DNA of 64,000 nt from contig MWDM01000003.1 in NCBI GenBank assembly GCA_002070565.1, positions 1-64,000 on the forward strand. Direction: 5' to 3'. Position numbers and translations under genes: made by a program. Of the stretch, positions 23,866 to 33,001 are shown one piece after another. Numbering within the stretch: the first letter of the stretch is position 1; each line of letters opens with the position of its first letter. This stretch comes from Bacteroidetes bacterium ADurb.Bin139. Lineage in GTDB: Bacteria; Bacteroidota; Bacteroidia; Bacteroidales; UBA932. A model generated the notes under the pieces. It saw only the letters and a list, made by a program, of their open reading frames with translations. It was not told where the DNA came from and did no database searches.

Positions 23866-26016
23866 ATGAATGCAATGATATCAAAACGTGAAGTACTGGC
23901 CAGGATCCCTTATACATGGAAGCCTCTTGACAAAGGGTACTCAGATCAAAGCCTCTATGTGGATCTGAGTGCATTCAGGGCAGAAGTCCGTCCCATTGCA
24001 CAGGAGGTAAAGGAGAAATTTATTGGAGGTAAGGGTTACGGGCTGCGTTTGTTGTGGGATGCAGTCACACCAAAGACGAAATGGAGTGACCCTGAAAACG
24101 AGATCGTGATCTCGGGAGGTCCTGTATGCGGTATCACCCAGTATTCAGGCACAGGCAAGAGTATATGCGTGGGACTGTCCCCGTTAACCGAAGGAGTTGT
24201 GGATTCCAATGTTGGGGGACATTTTGGCCCACATTTGAAATTTGCCGGATTTGATGCCCTGGAAGTTCAGGGGATTGCTCCCCGGGAGGTCATACTCTAC
24301 ATTAACGGTGTAAATCATGAGATAGAATTTTTTGTTCCACCGGCAGGCATGAACATTGATTCCCACCTGCTTGCAGAGGAGCTTCACCATATGTTTGCCG
24401 ATAGCGAGAGCGACAAATTGAACATATCGGTGGTATCTACCGGACAGGCTGCCGACCATTCACTCATTGGTATGCTAAACTTCTCTTTTTATGATGTAAA
24501 GCGAAAAAAGATCAGGCTCAAGCAGGCGGGCAGGGGTGGACTCGGCACGCTCATGCGAAACAAGAACGTACGCGCCATCGTAGCCAAAATACCCAAGGTA
24601 TCGGGAACACTGAACAACGTGGTGGACTTGCCGGCCATCATGGAGCGTGGCAGGCGTTTTACACGTGAAATGAATGAACTGGATGATCAACAGTGTCAGA
24701 TGAGAAAGGTGGGAACTGCTCACCTTATGGGTGTTATGGAAAAATACGATCTGCTTCCGGTAATGAATTTTAAATACGGGGATCATAAAGACTGCCATAA
24801 AATTGATATGGAGGTCTGGAAAAAACACTTTACACAGGGGGTGCCCGATGGATGCTGGCTGGGGTGTACCATGATGTGTGCCAAAGGTGTTGATGATTTT
24901 GAGCTCAGAACAGGTCCCTATAAAGGGACCAAAGTACTGGTGGACGGACCGGAATACGAAACGGCTGCAGCCCTGGGTTCCAATATGGCCGTTTTTGACC
25001 CGCTTTATATCATAGAACAGAATTTCTATTGTGATACGTACGGTATCTGTTCTATATCCTGGGGAAATATCATGGCCTTTATCATGGAATGCTGGGAAGC
25101 AGGGGTCCTTGACAAAGAAAAGACTGGAGGCCTGGACTTCACCTGGGGAAATGCAGCCGATGCGCTGGAATGCATGCACCAGCTGGCACGGGGAGAGGGC
25201 TTTGGCCTGATAGCCGGACAGGGAGTAAGGAAAATGAAAGAAATGTTCATTGAAAAAGGGTGGGGCGATGCATCCTTCCTAAATGATATTGCCATGGAAA
25301 ATAAGGGAATGGAATATTCCATGTACATATCCAAAGAATCGCTCGCCCAGCAGGGAGGCTATGCCATGACTAACAAAGGCCCCCAGCACGACGAGGCATG
25401 GCTGATCTTCATGGACATGGTCAATAACCAGATTCCCACCTTCGAAGACAAAGCCGAGGCGCTCCACTATTTTCCCATGTTCAGAACATGGTTTGGACTG
25501 GCCGGTTTCTGCAAGTTGTGCTGGAATGACATAGAACCGGCCGATAATGCAAGGACCGTAGAACCTGCCAAGGTCCCCGAACACGTAGACAATTATGTGA
25601 CCGTTTTCAATGCCGTGACTGGCAGCAACATTGACAAACACTCACTGATCCGCATGTCTGAAAGGGTGTATAATTTTCAGAGGATTTTCAATATTCGCAT
25701 GGGAAAAGGATTGCGCAGGCACGATGCACAGCCTTACCGGGCCTGTGGACCCGTCACCGAGGAAGAGTATCTGTCAAGACAGGAAAGATATGATAAGCAG
25801 CTTAAGGAAGAAGCAGGCATTGATCCTTCCGGCATGACTCTTACTGAAAAACACAATACCTTGCGCCGCTACAGGGAAAACAGGTACGAGAAACTCCTGG
25901 ATGCTGTATACAAGCGCCGGGGCTGGAACAATAACGGAGTTCCCCGGGTGGAATTCCTGAAAGAAATTGGAATGGACTTGCCTGAATTGCTGGAAGTGGT
26001 TACTCCGCTGCAATAA
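23866..26016 (+). CDS. aor: Tungsten-dependent aldehyde:ferredoxin oxidoreductase family enzyme
   Basis: The 716-residue protein has the AOR N-terminal domain (residues 30-230; FIGGKGYGLRLLWD, GHFGPHLKFAGFDALEVQG). Its [4Fe-4S] ligands are C330, C334, C338 and C549 or C552, in GCWLGCTMMC and FCKLC. The family usually has CX2CX3C; here it reads CX3CX3C. A C-terminal extension of about 100 residues makes it longer than the classic 605-residue enzyme. The family oxidises aldehydes to acids (or the reverse) with ferredoxin, using a bis-pterin tungsten cofactor. The surrounding uptake and cofactor genes support tungsten. In an amino-acid fermenter it may oxidise aldehydes made from 2-oxoacids. Two in-frame ATGs lie near the start (23866, 23875). 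Confidence 0.9.
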   Translation: MNAMISKREVLARIPYTWKPLDKGYSDQSLYVDLSAFRAEVRPIAQEVKEKFIGGKGYGLRLLWDAVTPKTKWSDPENEIVISGGPVCGITQYSGTGKSICVGLSPLTEGVVDSNVGGHFGPHLKFAGFDALEVQGIAPREVILYINGVNHEIEFFVPPAGMNIDSHLLAEELHHMFADSESDKLNISVVSTGQAADHSLIGMLNFSFYDVKRKKIRLKQAGRGGLGTLMRNKNVRAIVAKIPKVSGTLNNVVDLPAIMERGRRFTREMNELDDQQCQMRKVGTAHLMGVMEKYDLLPVMNFKYGDHKDCHKIDMEVWKKHFTQGVPDGCWLGCTMMCAKGVDDFELRTGPYKGTKVLVDGPEYETAAALGSNMAVFDPLYIIEQNFYCDTYGICSISWGNIMAFIMECWEAGVLDKEKTGGLDFTWGNAADALECMHQLARGEGFGLIAGQGVRKMKEMFIEKGWGDASFLNDIAMENKGMEYSMYISKESLAQQGGYAMTNKGPQHDEAWLIFMDMVNNQIPTFEDKAEALHYFPMFRTWFGLAGFCKLCWNDIEPADNARTVEPAKVPEHVDNYVTVFNAVTGSNIDKHSLIRMSERVYNFQRIFNIRMGKGLRRHDAQPYRACGPVTEEEYLSRQERYDKQLKEEAGIDPSGMTLTEKHNTLRRYRENRYEKLLDAVYKRRGWNNNGVPRVEFLKEIGMDLPELLEVVTPLQ

Positions 26017-26053
26017 TGTTGCAACCTGTTAACCAATAATGTTGCAACCTGTT
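26011..26053 (+). repeat. 20-bp direct repeat at the end of the aldehyde oxidoreductase gene
   Basis: The 20-base unit CAATAATGTTGCAACCTGTT is present perfectly at 26011-26030 and again at 26034-26053, period 23. The first copy includes the stop codon. It ends just before the terminator hairpin. Confidence 0.85.
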
Positions 26054-26060
26054 TAATAAG

Positions 26061-26100
26061 GTGTTGACACCATCACTGGATGATGTCAACACTTCTTTTT
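26061..26100 (+). terminator. Terminator hairpin between aor and htpG
   Basis: GTGTTGACA (26061-26069) pairs with TGTCAACAC (26084-26092), followed by CTTCTTTTT. It overlaps the last codons of convergent htpG (stop at 26073-26075) and should end the aor transcript. Confidence 0.65.
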
Positions 26101-27920
26101 ATAAAGGTGCTCAGGGCTTCTCCCTTAAGCAGGTTGTTGGCCAGCAGGGCCAGGTCACAGATCTGGCTTACCAGGTTCTTGTCTTTGGTTTCCCGGATTT
26201 TCTGTACCAGGGGGTGTTCAAAATTCACCACCAGGTTGTAGGACTCGGGCATGGTTCCCATGAAGTTCATTCCGCCTCCCAGAGCCGACATTTCCCGGTA
26301 ACGGCGCATCCATTCACCCCTTGTTATGACCACAGGAAGCTGTTGTGCCCCCATGTTCTCGAAAGACACTGTGAAAGTAGCCTCTTTGGGCAGGATTTCC
26401 TGGAAAAGTTCACGCAATGCTTTTTCTTCGTCTTCACTAATATCGGGTTTGGCAATTTTTTCCTTGGGTATCAGCTTCTCTGGTGTGTCGGAGTCGATAC
26501 GTACAAACCTGACATCTTTCAATTTTGATTCCAGCAGGTTGACAAAATGCGCACACAAAGGCGAATCCATCAGCAAGACATCGTATCCCTTGTCTTTTGC
26601 GGCCCCTATGTAGGCATACTGTTCTTCCGTGTTTGTGGCATAAAGGTATACCAGTTTGTTGTCCTTGTCTTTTTGATTGGCCTGGATCAGGGTGGCATAT
26701 TCTTCAAAGCTCAGGTATTTGCCATCGGTGTTTTTGAAGAGGGCAAATTTGAGAGCACGCTCGTAGAATTTCTCTTCTGTTAGCATTCCATACTCTATAA
26801 AAAGCTTCAGGTTGTCCCATTTTTCCTCCAGTGCCGGACGGTCGTTTTTGAAGATCTCTTCCAGCCGGTCTGCCACCTTACGTGTGATGTGGGCAGAGAT
26901 TTTTTTCACATTGGAATCGCTCTGCAGATAACTTCTGGACACATTGAGCGGGATGTCGGGTGAATCAATCACGCCGTGAAGCAGGGTGAGAAAATCGGGG
27001 ACTATGCTTTCCACGTTGTCGGTCACGAAAACCTGGTTACAGTAAAGCTGTATCTTGTTGCGCGTTACTTCCAGTTTGTCTTTAATCCTGGGAAAATACA
27101 ACACCCCGGTCAGTTTGAAGGGATAATCCACATTCAGATGGATCCAGAACAGGGGTTCCTCGGCCATTGGATAAAGCTTTTGATAAAAAGCCTTGTAATC
27201 CTCGTCTTTCAGGTCTGCTGGTTTTTTGGTCCACAGGGGGGTAACATCGTTAATAATGCGGTCTTTGTCCAGAACCACTTCTTTACCGTCTTTCCACTCC
27301 TTTTCCTTACCGAAGGCAATTTCTACCGGCAGAAAACTGCAGTATTTGTGCAGCAATTGGTTGATCGAGCTTTCCTGTGCATAAGACTGGTGCTCGGTAT
27401 ACAGGTGCAGGATGATATCTGTTCCCCGGTCCTCCTTTTGGGCAGGTTCCATAGTGTATTCGGGCGTTCCTTTGCAAACCCACCTGACAGCCTGTGCTCC
27501 TTCCTTCCAGCTTTTTGTAACGATCTCGACTTTTTTGGCTACCATAAAACTGGAATAAAAACCGAGCCCGAAATGTCCTATGATATTGTTTTCCTGATCT
27601 TTGTATTTTTCCAGAAATTCACCTGCACTGGAAAAGGCAATCTGATTGATATATTTGTCCACCTCCTCCTCTGTCATGCCAATACCCCGGTCAGATACAG
27701 TGATGGTATGTTCGCCGGTATCTGAACTGACCCGGATGGTCAGGTCTCCGGTATCGCCTTTGAAATCGCCTTTTGCTGCCAGTGCCTTTAGTTTTTGAGT
27801 GGCATCCACAGCGTTGGAAATCAGTTCTCTGAGAAATATCTCGTGGTTTGAATAGAGAAATTTTTTAATGACGGGGAAAATGTCCTGGGTAGTTACCCCG
27901 ATCGTTCCTTTATTTTTCAT
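26073..27920 (-). CDS. htpG: Molecular chaperone HtpG (Hsp90 family)
   Basis: The 615-residue protein has the GHKL ATP-binding domain at the N-terminus (FLRELISNAVDA, SDRGIGMTEEEV, GHFGLGFYSSFMV), the middle domain (PLFWIHLNVDYPFKLTGVLYFP, DIPLNVSRSYLQSD) and a C-terminal dimerisation domain. It is a cytosolic ATP-dependent chaperone. It stands alone, convergent with aor. Confidence 0.96.
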   Translation of the reverse strand: MKNKGTIGVTTQDIFPVIKKFLYSNHEIFLRELISNAVDATQKLKALAAKGDFKGDTGDLTIRVSSDTGEHTITVSDRGIGMTEEEVDKYINQIAFSSAGEFLEKYKDQENNIIGHFGLGFYSSFMVAKKVEIVTKSWKEGAQAVRWVCKGTPEYTMEPAQKEDRGTDIILHLYTEHQSYAQESSINQLLHKYCSFLPVEIAFGKEKEWKDGKEVVLDKDRIINDVTPLWTKKPADLKDEDYKAFYQKLYPMAEEPLFWIHLNVDYPFKLTGVLYFPRIKDKLEVTRNKIQLYCNQVFVTDNVESIVPDFLTLLHGVIDSPDIPLNVSRSYLQSDSNVKKISAHITRKVADRLEEIFKNDRPALEEKWDNLKLFIEYGMLTEEKFYERALKFALFKNTDGKYLSFEEYATLIQANQKDKDNKLVYLYATNTEEQYAYIGAAKDKGYDVLLMDSPLCAHFVNLLESKLKDVRFVRIDSDTPEKLIPKEKIAKPDISEDEEKALRELFQEILPKEATFTVSFENMGAQQLPVVITRGEWMRRYREMSALGGGMNFMGTMPESYNLVVNFEHPLVQKIRETKDKNLVSQICDLALLANNLLKGEALSTFIKRSVDIIQ

Positions 27921-27987
27921 ATATATCCTGTTGTTGAAGATTATAATCGGCTAGCGTCAAAAACCGTTCCAATGATAGGAATAATGA

Positions 27988-30900
27988 CTATTTGTCAGTA
28001 TTGAAGAAATCAAGGCACTCTCTCACAAGGCGGGCCTGCTGCTCTTCTGTTTCCAGTGTTTCCAGTGGGAAACCCAGGGTGACGACACGGTAATTTCCAC
28101 GGTATGCAACCCCTGCACTCAGCCGGTTGTCCCTGTAACGGAATATGGTATAGGCTCCCGGGCCGGCAGGTTCCAGGGCGTCGGGAGATTCAACGGGATA
28201 CACCGTAAGATTAAGGCCGGTACGGAAAGAATAGACGGTCTCTCCCAAGGTTTCACCTTTGTAAAAAGCTGTATAAGGGGAGGGAGCTACCATGATTTTC
28301 CCCGTTTTTGAAGCATGACGGCTGCGGTAACGGATATTGAGTGTTTCCAGGGCAAAATCCCGTCCAAGGGTGTCCATCCCGGTAGTATCCCAGAGTTCAG
28401 ACGCCACATGGGCACCGCTAATAATCATATTTCCTCCCTGGCAGGCATATTGGGCCAGCCTGCTCTGCAGGGCTTGCGGAAAGGCTTTGAATACAGGCGT
28501 GCCATAGGTTGTGCCTCCGCGCCGTACCTGCTTTTGTTTTCCCAGGATTAGGTCTACAGCAAAGAAATTTTGGGGATCAATCTCTGAATTCTCATCAATA
28601 AATGCCTTCAGATCAGATGAAACATAACTGTAACCTGCCTGTGCAAATGACTTGCCGTGGATGATGGCGTAGTCAAAGGTGTTGCCAGGAATGACTTTAG
28701 TTTCCCAGTCGGCATGACTTGCACCAAAACCGGGAGCATCGTCATCTGCCCATCTGTTTTTGCGCCGGAAATCGTACTGAGAACCAATATAGGATATGTC
28801 CTGCAGATAAGGTACACCGTAGTCTGAATGATCCTCAAACCCGGCAAACAGGGTATCTTCCGAGGCAAAATTATCTGGCGCCGAAACACGTGTAAATCCA
28901 TTGACAATCAAAACAGTTCCTTTTTCATCACTGGCAGGGACCTTGAACAGGCTAACCGTTTCGGAAGGGAAACTTTCTCCGCCCCGGTTTACGGCAGTAA
29001 CACGAAAACTGTAGTGTGTCCCTTCCCGGATGGGAATCTCTGCCGAGTTCCCGGAATAAAACACACCCTGGTCAAAAGCCTGGCTTTGATCTCCGGTACG
29101 GGTGTATACAACGTACCCTTGTGCAAGGGCAGTAGGCTCGAGTATGTCGTAGGGGGGTTTCCATGTGAGCAGCGCTTTTCCGTTTCCTGAAAAATCTACG
29201 GATATACCCTGGACGGGGAGTGGTTGAACTATATACTCAAAATTTTCCGTGCTGCTCAGATATCGTAGCATTCCCTTGTATATGGCTCTGCTGACTGTAA
29301 AACGGAATAGGGGGTCGAGCCCGTAACGCATATCGGCAAAATTCTGGTGGGAAAGCAGCTCAAGCAGCATGGCCGGTACCTGTGCCGAACGGCTTTCTGA
29401 ATAAGAACGGTTCCAGATACCGCGCCTTGTCCAGTCGGGATTCCAGAGGGCACGCAGGTCGTTGACGATCTGGGTCTGAACCAGGTCTGTATAATCCCTG
29501 GAAGTAAGGCGGTTGTGACCTGTTGGCAATAACTCGGTTCCATCGCTGTCCCGGGTATAAATGGCCAGGGTCCCTATAATGCTGTCGTTCAGGGTTACTC
29601 CGGCATCGGTGTGAAAAGCCAGAGACAGGTCCACAGGAATATGCAATCCCGGATTATCCGGATGTTTTTCCGATCCGCCGGCCAGCGTGTTCACCCAGCG
29701 CCCCCGCGAGGAATAGTCATCAATATAATCATTTTCTCCTTCGTAATAGGTATATACCGAATCGGCAAACCCCGCCCACTGCAGCCAATATCTGGACCCT
29801 TCGGTAAACCGGGGGTAATTGCTCACCAGGGGGGGGATTTCAATATTCCCATAGGAAGCCAGGACGGCGGTATCCTGAACAAAGCGCCCGATATTACCCA
29901 TGCCGCCTCCAAATTTAACCGCATCTGCAGTAATAATGGCGTTGACCTCGCCGCTTTCATTGGTAAGGGTTACACGGCCTGAAATGTTCCGGCCCTGATC
30001 AAAAGTAAAAGTACCCAGGTAAATCCAGGTTCCGCCTCCCATTTGCTGGTTCACGCGGAATACCTCGCTGCCTCCCTTGTGGTGGACCGTGTAACGGACA
30101 TCGCGTGCACTTTCCGGAAGGCTGGCATAGGATACGTAAACTGCATATTCGCCTTTTTGCGGAATATCTGGTATCCATTCAGCAAAAGAAGGTTGCATTA
30201 CGGCTTTCTTGTTCAATTCCGGATTGTGTGTCATCACCCTGCGGTGGGTGCCCATACGGAAGGGATTGTCGTAATGAGTGTATACTTCTTTTTTATGGGC
30301 AAAACCATGATCGTCTTCTTCGCCTGTACGCCACACATAAGTTCCTGCCCGTTCACTGTAGCCGCTTTCCGGATCATCGTTATCCACAATGACTTCATGC
30401 ACTTGTGTGTCCCTTTCGCGCGGCAGCAATACCACGGCGCCTGCATTTTCAAGCATAGGAGTCAGGAAGGGGAGCACGTAGGACATGGTGTACAGGTCTT
30501 CTACAGTCTGGAACAGCCTGGCCCGCTGCCATTCCCAACGGGAAAGCTTCTGGTCGTAATACAACCCGTGACTGTGCCAGAGTGCAATGTGTCTGTTTTG
30601 AAGTCCACTGGTAATCTCAAACGGACGGTTTTCCCGCAACACAAGGGGAGTAGGGCCCAGGTCGGGCCACTGGTGTCTGTCTCTTTTTCGTGTATTTTTT
30701 TTCATTCTGGACTGAGCTTCCAGTTTAGCCAGATTAACGGATGCCTGCCTGTTTTCCAGTTTTTCCTGCAAGGCTATTTCCCGGGGAGTCCCTTTTTTTG
30801 GTTGAATTTTGGCCGGAGCTTTCCTGTTGATCTCAAAGGCACTCTGGTATACTTTGATGTTTTTTTCCAACTTTTTTTTGTCGTAAGGTTTCCGGCCGGG

Positions 30901-31278
30901 ATCGTAATAGGCGGGTATGAGCTCTTCCAACTCTTTGTTGTCTGTTCTGATTGTCAGACCGTAATGGTTGTATCTTGCAGGCAGGAAATGCCTTACGGTT
31001 TGAAATACCTGTTCTGTATTGCTTTTGCGGATGGGATATTCAGCCATGCCTGCTCCAAAGTCAAAAGTGATGTGCTGGTGTCTGTCATCCAGCGCAATAT
31101 TCAGTATCCTTATCCCGGAAATGCGCATGACCCCGTCAGAGAGTACGGTTCTGAGCGAGTCGGTGAGTTTTACCGCAGTAGTGCTGTCAAACAGAGGGGG
31201 AAAGGAAAATTTTTGGGCTTTGGCGCCGACAACGAACAATAATATTAAGGCAGCCGTGAGTAAGATCCGTTTTCTCAT
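27988..31278 (-). CDS. Large secreted N-acetylmuramoyl-L-alanine amidase/golvesin-domain protein
   Basis: The protein has 1096 residues from ATG 31276-31278, with a signal peptide (RILLTAALILLFVVGAKAQ). N-terminal region of about 200 residues is unassigned. An amidase_3-like part has putative zinc residues in LWHSHGLYYD, LLPRERD and LAFHTDAG, and the late LLELLSHQNFADMRYG block. A golvesin C-terminal-like beta domain (GEYAVYVSYASLPESARDV) is inserted in the middle. A fibronectin type III domain (about 700-790) and a C-terminal alpha/beta region follow. Bacteroidota relatives are often labelled xanthan lyase. Peptidoglycan cleavage is inferred from the amidase motifs. Confidence 0.82.
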   Translation of the reverse strand: MRKRILLTAALILLFVVGAKAQKFSFPPLFDSTTAVKLTDSLRTVLSDGVMRISGIRILNIALDDRHQHITFDFGAGMAEYPIRKSNTEQVFQTVRHFLPARYNHYGLTIRTDNKELEELIPAYYDPGRKPYDKKKLEKNIKVYQSAFEINRKAPAKIQPKKGTPREIALQEKLENRQASVNLAKLEAQSRMKKNTRKRDRHQWPDLGPTPLVLRENRPFEITSGLQNRHIALWHSHGLYYDQKLSRWEWQRARLFQTVEDLYTMSYVLPFLTPMLENAGAVVLLPRERDTQVHEVIVDNDDPESGYSERAGTYVWRTGEEDDHGFAHKKEVYTHYDNPFRMGTHRRVMTHNPELNKKAVMQPSFAEWIPDIPQKGEYAVYVSYASLPESARDVRYTVHHKGGSEVFRVNQQMGGGTWIYLGTFTFDQGRNISGRVTLTNESGEVNAIITADAVKFGGGMGNIGRFVQDTAVLASYGNIEIPPLVSNYPRFTEGSRYWLQWAGFADSVYTYYEGENDYIDDYSSRGRWVNTLAGGSEKHPDNPGLHIPVDLSLAFHTDAGVTLNDSIIGTLAIYTRDSDGTELLPTGHNRLTSRDYTDLVQTQIVNDLRALWNPDWTRRGIWNRSYSESRSAQVPAMLLELLSHQNFADMRYGLDPLFRFTVSRAIYKGMLRYLSSTENFEYIVQPLPVQGISVDFSGNGKALLTWKPPYDILEPTALAQGYVVYTRTGDQSQAFDQGVFYSGNSAEIPIREGTHYSFRVTAVNRGGESFPSETVSLFKVPASDEKGTVLIVNGFTRVSAPDNFASEDTLFAGFEDHSDYGVPYLQDISYIGSQYDFRRKNRWADDDAPGFGASHADWETKVIPGNTFDYAIIHGKSFAQAGYSYVSSDLKAFIDENSEIDPQNFFAVDLILGKQKQVRRGGTTYGTPVFKAFPQALQSRLAQYACQGGNMIISGAHVASELWDTTGMDTLGRDFALETLNIRYRSRHASKTGKIMVAPSPYTAFYKGETLGETVYSFRTGLNLTVYPVESPDALEPAGPGAYTIFRYRDNRLSAGVAYRGNYRVVTLGFPLETLETEEQQARLVRECLDFFNTDK

Positions 31279-31299
31279 GGTATTGTTATAATGAAATGA

Positions 31300-31316
31300 C
31301 AAATATAATAACTTTG
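31300..31316. promoter_or_regulatory. Divergent promoter boxes for amidase and DUF3810 genes
   Basis: Minus strand TATATTTG at 31300-31307 and plus strand TAACTTTG at 31309-31316 lie one base apart. The plus box ends 5 bases before the ATG at 31322. Both match TAnnTTTG. Confidence 0.5.
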
Positions 31317-31321
31317 TCTAC

Positions 31322-32461
31322 ATGAAACTTCGTGTTCCATTGCTTGTGCTGGCCATATCACTGGTGTTTCTGATCCTGTTCAGGCTGTTTCCTGCATTCA
31401 TGGATACTGCCTACTCAGGTTTTTTGTATATGCTTATAGCACAGGCTGTTTCACCTGTAGTTGCCTTTATTCCTTTTTCACTTGCCGAGTTTTTGATTTA
31501 CCTTCTGGGCTTCTTCCTGCTTTTTTACCTGTTGCGTGCCTTTGTGATTTTGTTATATAAGCCTTTTTCGCAGGTGAAGGTGATCTGGAAAAAAAACCTG
31601 CTCTTTACAGCCTCTCTCCTCCTGTGGGCGACCTCGGCCTATATGCTTACCTGCGGGCTACATTACCACCGTCTGCCCCTGGAAGACCGCCTTGGTTATG
31701 AACAACAACAGATTACTCCCGCAGATCTGACCAGTATGGCCGGGGCACTTGTGCACCAAGTCAACAAGGCAGCCTCTTATACCCGGCGTAATCCCCAGGG
31801 CGTTATGATCCCCGATCATACGTTTGACCGTTATAAAAAAGACATTGCCCTTGCCTATGACTCGCTGGCTGTTACCACCGGGCTCAGGATTGGCGGACGG
31901 TATCCGGCAACCAAGGTCATTCTGGCTTCCCGGGTTATGTCCTATGCCTATGTGAGTGGTTTTTTCTTTCCCTGGACACTGGAAGCAAATGTGAACAAAG
32001 ATGTTCCGGTCTTTACGCTCCCTGCCATCATGGCCCATGAGCAGGCTCATGTTCGCGGCTTCATGCGGGAGAACGAAGCCAATTTTCTGGCTTACCTGGT
32101 GGCACGCCATACCGGCAACGGAGACCTGAAGTATTCCTGCCTGCTGCATTCGCTGCGTTATGTACTCAATGCCGTCTATGACACCTCACCGGAAGCGTAT
32201 TCTTCCTTGCTGGAAAGTCTTTCTGCCAGGGTACGGTACGATATGCTAATGGAATATGAGTACTGGGAAAAATTTCGTTCTTCCTTTGGAGTGATGTCTC
32301 AGAAAGTCAATGATGCTTACCTCAAAGCCAATGCGCAACCAGAAGGAGTGGCCAGTTACGGGAAGGTTGTGGATCTTATGATTGCAGATTTCAAAATTCA
32401 TGAAAAACAGGTGCAACAAAATCCTGAACATTCCGTTTATATAGGTGAAGGCACCCTTTAG
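31322..32461 (+). CDS. DUF3810 membrane protein with metalloprotease-like HExxH-like motif
   Basis: The 379-residue protein has three membrane segments in the first 110 residues (VLAISLVFLILFRLF, then near 40-75, then 95-110) and a large following domain. That domain has MAHEQAHVRGF with a downstream Glu (NEANFLAYLV), an HEXXH-plus-E pattern (HEQAH) of zinc metallopeptidases. This matches DUF3810. Catalytic activity is inferred, not shown. It is the likely first gene of the rightward cluster that continues with a sigma factor 10 bases later. Confidence 0.85.
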   Translation: MKLRVPLLVLAISLVFLILFRLFPAFMDTAYSGFLYMLIAQAVSPVVAFIPFSLAEFLIYLLGFFLLFYLLRAFVILLYKPFSQVKVIWKKNLLFTASLLLWATSAYMLTCGLHYHRLPLEDRLGYEQQQITPADLTSMAGALVHQVNKAASYTRRNPQGVMIPDHTFDRYKKDIALAYDSLAVTTGLRIGGRYPATKVILASRVMSYAYVSGFFFPWTLEANVNKDVPVFTLPAIMAHEQAHVRGFMRENEANFLAYLVARHTGNGDLKYSCLLHSLRYVLNAVYDTSPEAYSSLLESLSARVRYDMLMEYEYWEKFRSSFGVMSQKVNDAYLKANAQPEGVASYGKVVDLMIADFKIHEKQVQQNPEHSVYIGEGTL

Positions 32462-32470
32462 CGGACGAAT

Positions 32471-33001
32471 ATGAACCAGACAGCCCTTTACAGGGAGTAC
32501 CACAAACCACTATACCACACGTGTTTGCGTATTTTACGCTCTCCCATGGATGCCGAGGAGTGCATGCAGGATGCCTTTATGAAATTGTTTACCGAAGGTA
32601 AAATGCGTTTCATCAATAATAAAGCCTGTTACGCATGGTTACGCAGGGTGGCGGTAAGGGGGGCCATAGACCGGCTTCGTTCTTTGGACTATCAATGCTT
32701 CAAAGAGGCAGAAACAATTGACAGCAAGGTTATGGAGAACATTGTTGCTCCTCAGGATCCCGAACTGTTCCGGTTCATGGGGGAAGAAAGTGACCATGAA
32801 ACACTTGTGCGCATCATCAAAGAACAAATGGATGCACTACCATCGGGTTACCGCACCATTTTAAGCCTGTACCTGTTCGAAGGGTATGATTTTCATGAAA
32901 TTGCCCAGATAACAGGGCTGCAGCCTGTATCGGTCAGAAGCCAGTACAGCCGTGGCCGGAAAAAAATACAGTCAGCAATAAACAAGATATGGATGAATTA
33001 A
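32471..33001 (+). CDS. ECF-type RNA polymerase sigma factor
   Basis: The 176-residue protein has a sigma region 2 (LYREYHKPLYHTCLRILRSP, AEECMQDAFMKLF) and a region 4 helix-turn-helix (YDFHEIAQITGLQPVSVRSQ, then RGRKKIQ). It should direct RNA polymerase to its own regulon. It overlaps the downstream small membrane protein gene by 13 bases, the usual place for an anti-sigma factor. The DUF2807 genes that follow are probable members of the same operon. Confidence 0.92.
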   Translation: MNQTALYREYHKPLYHTCLRILRSPMDAEECMQDAFMKLFTEGKMRFINNKACYAWLRRVAVRGAIDRLRSLDYQCFKEAETIDSKVMENIVAPQDPELFRFMGEESDHETLVRIIKEQMDALPSGYRTILSLYLFEGYDFHEIAQITGLQPVSVRSQYSRGRKKIQSAINKIWMN

